From positions 1-6,842 of the forward strand of contig JAFLUJ010000072.1 of NCBI GenBank assembly GCA_022511485.1: a stretch of 6,842 nt of DNA, read 5' to 3'. The notes under the pieces were generated by a model. That model worked only from the letters and a program-made list of their open reading frames with translations, was not told the DNA's origin and searched no databases. Position numbers and translations under genes: made by a program. Of the stretch, positions 4,079 to 6,842 are shown piece by piece. Positions within the stretch are counted from its first letter, which is position 1. Each line of letters opens with the position of its first letter. The DNA comes from Oscillospiraceae bacterium (GTDB taxonomy: Bacteria > Bacillota > Clostridia > Oscillospirales > Ruminococcaceae).

Positions 4079-5239
4079 ATGAAGAAATATGATAACATCA
4101 ACACTGCTTTGATCCATGGAGGAGTTTCAATTGACGAAAGAACAGGAGCGGTGAATGTACCTATCTACCAGACCTCCACCTATAAGCAGGACGGTCTTGG
4201 AAAAATGAGGGGATATGAATACTCCCGCACGGGAAATCCCACCCGTGAAGCTCTGGAATCCCTTATTGCCGAGCTTGAAGGAGGTGTTGCAGGATTTGCT
4301 TTTGCTTCCGGAATGGCGGCAACAGCAGCAGTCCTGTCCCTTTTCAAAAGCGGCGACAGAATACTGATCTCCGCAAATGTTTATGGAGGAACGTTCCGTA
4401 TACTTGACAAGATTTTCAATAATTTCGGACTTACATATAAAATTTCCGATACGGAAGACCCGGGAAGCTTTGAAAAGGATATAACTCCCGACGTTAAGGC
4501 TGTACTTATCGAAAGTCCGGCAAATCCCCTTATGACCGTTACTGATATAAAAGCAATTTCCGAAATTGCCCACAAGCATGGTCTGCTTGTGATCGTGGAC
4601 AACACCTTTATGACACCATACCTGCAAAAGCCTATCCCTCTGGGAGCGGACATTGTCCTGCACAGCGCAACGAAATATCTTGGCGGACACAGCGATCTTG
4701 TTGCAGGACTTGCAGTTGTAAATTCAAAGGAGCTTGCAGAAAAGATCGCCTTTATCCAGAACGCTGTAGGCGGAGTGCTTGCTCCCTTTGATTCATTTCT
4801 GCTTATCAGGGGAATAAAAACTCTCAGCGTAAGAATGGACAGACACGTTTTCAATGCTGAAAAAGCAGCGAGATTTTTACTTTCCAATAAGGCTGTAAAA
4901 AGTGTTTATTATCCAGGACTTGAAAACGACAAGGGATACGCAGTTAACAAAAAGCAGGCAAAAAACGGCGGAGCAATGATCTCCTTTGAACTGCATGATA
5001 ATTACAATATACGCACATTTTTTGAAAGTCTGGAGCTGGTAATGCTTGCTGAAAGTCTTGGGGGAGTCGAGTCTCTTGTTTGCCATCCATCCAGCATGAC
5101 CCATGCTTCCATTCCCGAAGATATAAGAAAAAAGGTCGGCATTACAGACGGTCTTATAAGACTGTCCGTAGGTATCGAGGATATTGACGATATTCTTGCA
5201 GACCTTGCACAGGCGATCGAAAAAAGTGAGATCAAATAA
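4079..5239 (+). CDS. mccB: Cystathionine gamma-lyase/synthase family PLP enzyme
   Basis: This 386-residue enzyme belongs to the Cys/Met metabolism PLP-dependent family (cystathionine gamma-lyase, gamma-synthase, O-acetylhomoserine sulfhydrylase). Visible marks are Y-S-R-T-G-N-P-T at 48-55, S-G-M at 78-80, V-D-N-T at 173-176 with the PLP-pyridine aspartate Asp174, S-A-T-K-Y at 196-200 with the PLP lysine Lys199, E-S-L-G-G-V-E-S-L at 325-333, M-T-H-A-S at 340-344 and R-L-S-V-G-I-E at 361-367. Length is normal. AAGGAG precedes the ATG by 8 bases. The next gene is an MccA-like cystathionine beta-synthase, so the likely job is splitting cystathionine to cysteine, 2-oxobutyrate and ammonia (MccB). 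A cystathionine gamma-synthase (MetB) role cannot be excluded. Expression probably depends on read-through of the leader terminator at 3956-3995. Confidence 0.93.
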   Translation: MKKYDNINTALIHGGVSIDERTGAVNVPIYQTSTYKQDGLGKMRGYEYSRTGNPTREALESLIAELEGGVAGFAFASGMAATAAVLSLFKSGDRILISANVYGGTFRILDKIFNNFGLTYKISDTEDPGSFEKDITPDVKAVLIESPANPLMTVTDIKAISEIAHKHGLLVIVDNTFMTPYLQKPIPLGADIVLHSATKYLGGHSDLVAGLAVVNSKELAEKIAFIQNAVGGVLAPFDSFLLIRGIKTLSVRMDRHVFNAEKAARFLLSNKAVKSVYYPGLENDKGYAVNKKQAKNGGAMISFELHDNYNIRTFFESLELVMLAESLGGVESLVCHPSSMTHASIPEDIRKKVGITDGLIRLSVGIEDIDDILADLAQAIEKSEIK

Positions 5240-5250
5240 GGAGGACAACA

Positions 5251-6162
5251 ATGTTTTATTATAATTCAATGCAGGAGTTAATAGGAAACACTCCCCTTGT
5301 AAGGCTGGGAAATATGCAACCCAAAAAGGAAATAAATATCTTTGCAAAGCTTGAACTGTGGAATCCCTCCGGAAGCGTCAAGGACAGAACGGGACTTTAC
5401 ATGATAAAGGACGCCGAGGAAAAGGGTCTACTTAAACCGGGAGGGACGATCGTTGAAGCAACGGCGGGAAACACCGGTCTTGGGATCGCTTTTACTGCTC
5501 TTAATAAGGGCTACCGGATAATATTTGTAGTCCCCACAAAATTTTCTGCGGAAAAGCAGGCTCTTATGAGAGCGCTTGGAGCAGAGGTAGTGAACACTCC
5601 CCGTGAGGAAGGAATGTTGGGAGCGGTAAGAAAAGCAGATGAGATCAAAGCAGGTATTCCCGGTTCGATCTCGCTGGAGCAGTTCAAAAATATGAGCAAT
5701 CCCCTTGCACACTACGAAACTACGGGCAAAGAAATTTTTGAAGCTCTGGACGGCAAAATAGATTATGTTGTCGCCGGTGCGGGAAGCGGAGGTACATACT
5801 CTGGAATACTCCGTTATCTGAAAGAGCATGATCCGGATATAAAAGGGATACTGGCAGATCCGGTAGGTTCGACTATGGGAGGCGGCGAGCACAGCGATTA
5901 TAACATAGAGGGTATAGGAAACGATTTCATCGCCGACACTATGGATATGAAGCTTGTCGACGATGTAATAAAGGTGACAGATGCTGAGGCATTTGAAATG
6001 TCAAAACTTCTTGCAAAAAAAGAGGGTATCTTTGCCGGAACATCATCGGGAGCAGCAATGACGGCGGTATTGAAGCTTTCCGAAAAAATAAATAAAGGAA
6101 ACATCGTCACCGTTTTTCCTGACCGTGGAGACCGCTACTTCACCACCGGGTTGTATGATTAA
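5251..6162 (+). CDS. mccA: Cystathionine beta-synthase / cysteine synthase family enzyme (MccA-like)
   Basis: This 303-residue PLP enzyme of the CysK/CBS family forms C-S bonds by beta-replacement on an activated serine. The PLP lysine is Lys44 in N-P-S-G-S-V-K-D-R (38-46). The substrate loop is E-A-T-A-G-N-T-G (69-76), the phosphate-binding loop G-A-G-S-G-G-T (176-182), and S-S-G (265-267) carries the serine near the pyridine nitrogen. Typical CysK has E-P-T-S-G-N-T-G in the substrate loop; the E-A-T-A form, together with E-K-Q-A-L-M-R-A-L-G-A-E (101-112) and D-P-V-G-S-T-M-G-G-G-E-H (203-214), is what I recall of Bacillus MccA, which joins O-acetylserine and homocysteine into cystathionine. 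There is no C-terminal CBS regulatory domain. The start is 11 bases after the mccB-like stop, with AAGGAGG overlapping that stop codon, so the two are co-transcribed. Plain cysteine synthase activity remains possible. Confidence 0.93.
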   Translation: MFYYNSMQELIGNTPLVRLGNMQPKKEINIFAKLELWNPSGSVKDRTGLYMIKDAEEKGLLKPGGTIVEATAGNTGLGIAFTALNKGYRIIFVVPTKFSAEKQALMRALGAEVVNTPREEGMLGAVRKADEIKAGIPGSISLEQFKNMSNPLAHYETTGKEIFEALDGKIDYVVAGAGSGGTYSGILRYLKEHDPDIKGILADPVGSTMGGGEHSDYNIEGIGNDFIADTMDMKLVDDVIKVTDAEAFEMSKLLAKKEGIFAGTSSGAAMTAVLKLSEKINKGNIVTVFPDRGDRYFTTGLYD

Positions 6163-6304
6163 GGCGACACCGTACAAAGTATTACAGAGTATTTTCATGA
6201 GTGATATTTTATAAATAGTAATATAAATCATAATTTAGCTTAGTACCTCTGTACTCTTACTGGGGAATAACCCTTTTTAAGTCGATACTCATAAAGAAGT
6301 TTAA

Positions 6305-6349
6305 GCCATAGCATTTTTGATTTTCAGTCAAAAGTGCTATGGCGTTTTT
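6305..6349 (+). terminator. Intrinsic terminator of the mccB-mccA-like operon
   Basis: GCCATAGCA (6305-6313) pairs with TGCTATGGC (6335-6343); inside, TTTTGA and TCAAAA continue the stem after a T-G wobble, giving about 16 bp with a 7-base loop. After one G there is a run of five T (6345-6349). The 142 bases between the mccA stop and this stem (6163-6304) hold no gene that I can see, only A/T-rich sequence. Confidence 0.9.
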
Positions 6350-6350
6350 G

Positions 6351-6379
6351 TTGACAAAATGGTTGTGGCATGATATAAT
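6351..6379 (+). promoter_or_regulatory. Consensus sigma-A promoter of the right-end gene
   Basis: TTGACA (6351-6356) and TATAAT (6374-6379) are 17 bases apart, and the TGA before the -10 gives an extended -10 as well. The -35 box begins one base after the T-tract of the preceding terminator. The predicted start near 6386 leaves a leader of about 60 bases before the ATG at 6448. Confidence 0.9.
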
Positions 6380-6447
6380 TGGTTACCAGGATAAATCAGA
6401 ATTTATTCCAATCTTGTTAGTACGAAGTTTCATGGAGGATATATCAT

Positions 6448-6842
6448 ATGGAAAATGAGCAGAATAAAATCAGATATGAAATGAGAAACAAGATTGAAAA
6501 TATCATTAAGTTCAAAAATATTGATAGGAATAAATTTCATGAGGTGTCAAAGCTGGATTGGCAGGGAATCATTAAAAAGCTGTACTACTCATTCTGTGAT
6601 TATCAGACAGCTCACGATTCGTATATGTGGAAAGAACCACTGCAAAAAGATTGGCATAATCTGTATAATTGTCATAATGTTTATGGTTGGAGACCATATA
6701 TGTGGACAAGTTTCCGTAAGGATTTGATTATTGTAGATAGAGTTTACGAAGGTGAATGGGATGAATATATAGAAAAGCTATTTTCCATTGTTCCTGCATG
6801 GAATGACAAGACCTTTTATTTTCTCATTACGGATGGTGGCTG
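6448..6842 (+). CDS. Unrecognised Trp/Tyr-rich protein, N-terminal 131 codons (cut by right edge)
   Basis: I do not recognise this family. The frame is open from ATG 6448-6450 to the window end, with GGAGG (6434-6438) 9 bases upstream and a perfect promoter ahead, so it is very likely a real gene. The start of the protein is highly charged and probably helical (residues 1-35, rich in Lys, Asn and Glu). The rest is unusually aromatic, with many Trp and Tyr, for example Y-G-W-R-P-Y-M-W at 79-86 and a C-terminal visible stretch V-P-A-W-N-D-K-T-F-Y-F-L-I-T-D-G-G-W at 115-132 (the last residue from an incomplete codon). No signal peptide or membrane segment is seen in the visible part. The DNA looks more A/T-rich than the sulfur genes and the gene has its own promoter, which would fit an accessory cargo gene. 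An immunity-type or small soluble stress protein are only guesses. Confidence 0.75.
   Translation, partial: MENEQNKIRYEMRNKIENIIKFKNIDRNKFHEVSKLDWQGIIKKLYYSFCDYQTAHDSYMWKEPLQKDWHNLYNCHNVYGWRPYMWTSFRKDLIIVDRVYEGEWDEYIEKLFSIVPAWNDKTFYFLITDGG

Noticed and set aside
6262..6278. GGG-AATAA-CCC followed by TTTTT as a terminator
   Set aside because: The stem is only 3-4 bp and would not be stable; the true terminator lies just downstream at 6305-6349.
6494..6727. 77-codon plus-strand frame near the right end
   Set aside because: It is a shifted frame inside the gene starting at 6448, which has a proper ribosome binding site and stays open to the window edge.

Overview
The window looks like chromosomal DNA of a low-to-mid GC anaerobic Firmicute, most likely a Clostridia/Ruminococcus-like (Oscillospiraceae) bacterium. 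The reasons are the ferredoxin-dependent 2-oxoacid oxidoreductase, strong AGGAGG-type ribosome binding sites, consensus TTGACA-N17-TATAAT promoters, and gene families typical of that group. The species assignment is inference.

Left part (1-3262, minus strand). One operon reads leftward from a perfect consensus promoter at 3234-3262. It encodes the gamma, delta, alpha and beta subunits of a four-subunit pyruvate/2-oxoacid:ferredoxin oxidoreductase, in the order gamma-delta-alpha-beta, with stop/start overlaps of 4, 1 and 4 bases. After an 81-base gap comes the start of a class I/II aminotransferase, cut by the left edge. An oxidoreductase that interconverts acyl-CoA and 2-oxoacids next to an aminotransferase suggests amino-acid synthesis by reductive carboxylation, or the reverse degradation. 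The substrate cannot be read from the sequence.

Middle (3264-3646, minus strand). A Phd/YefM-type antitoxin gene has its own promoter and possible operator repeats. The PIN-domain toxin gene that should follow survives only as its first 14 codons and an apparent last ~10 codons in another frame, followed by an intrinsic terminator. This looks like a toxin-antitoxin module whose toxin was removed by an internal deletion.

Right-centre (3760-6162, plus strand). A second perfect consensus promoter drives a leader, a strong 16-bp intrinsic terminator, and then two genes of the cystathionine gamma-lyase/synthase family and the cystathionine beta-synthase/cysteine synthase family (mccB-mccA-like reverse transsulfuration). 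The leader holds a 29-codon ORF with a good ribosome binding site, a C-G-C-C-F-C run and a fifth Cys near its end. Just downstream, RNA segments can pair in mutually exclusive ways, one of them with the 5' arm of the terminator. I read this as a candidate ribosome-mediated cysteine attenuator, and it is the most interesting item in the window.

Right end (6163-6842, plus strand). A terminator for the sulfur operon abuts a third perfect consensus promoter, which drives an unrecognised Trp/Tyr-rich protein truncated by the window edge. No tRNA, rRNA, CRISPR array or transposase was seen.
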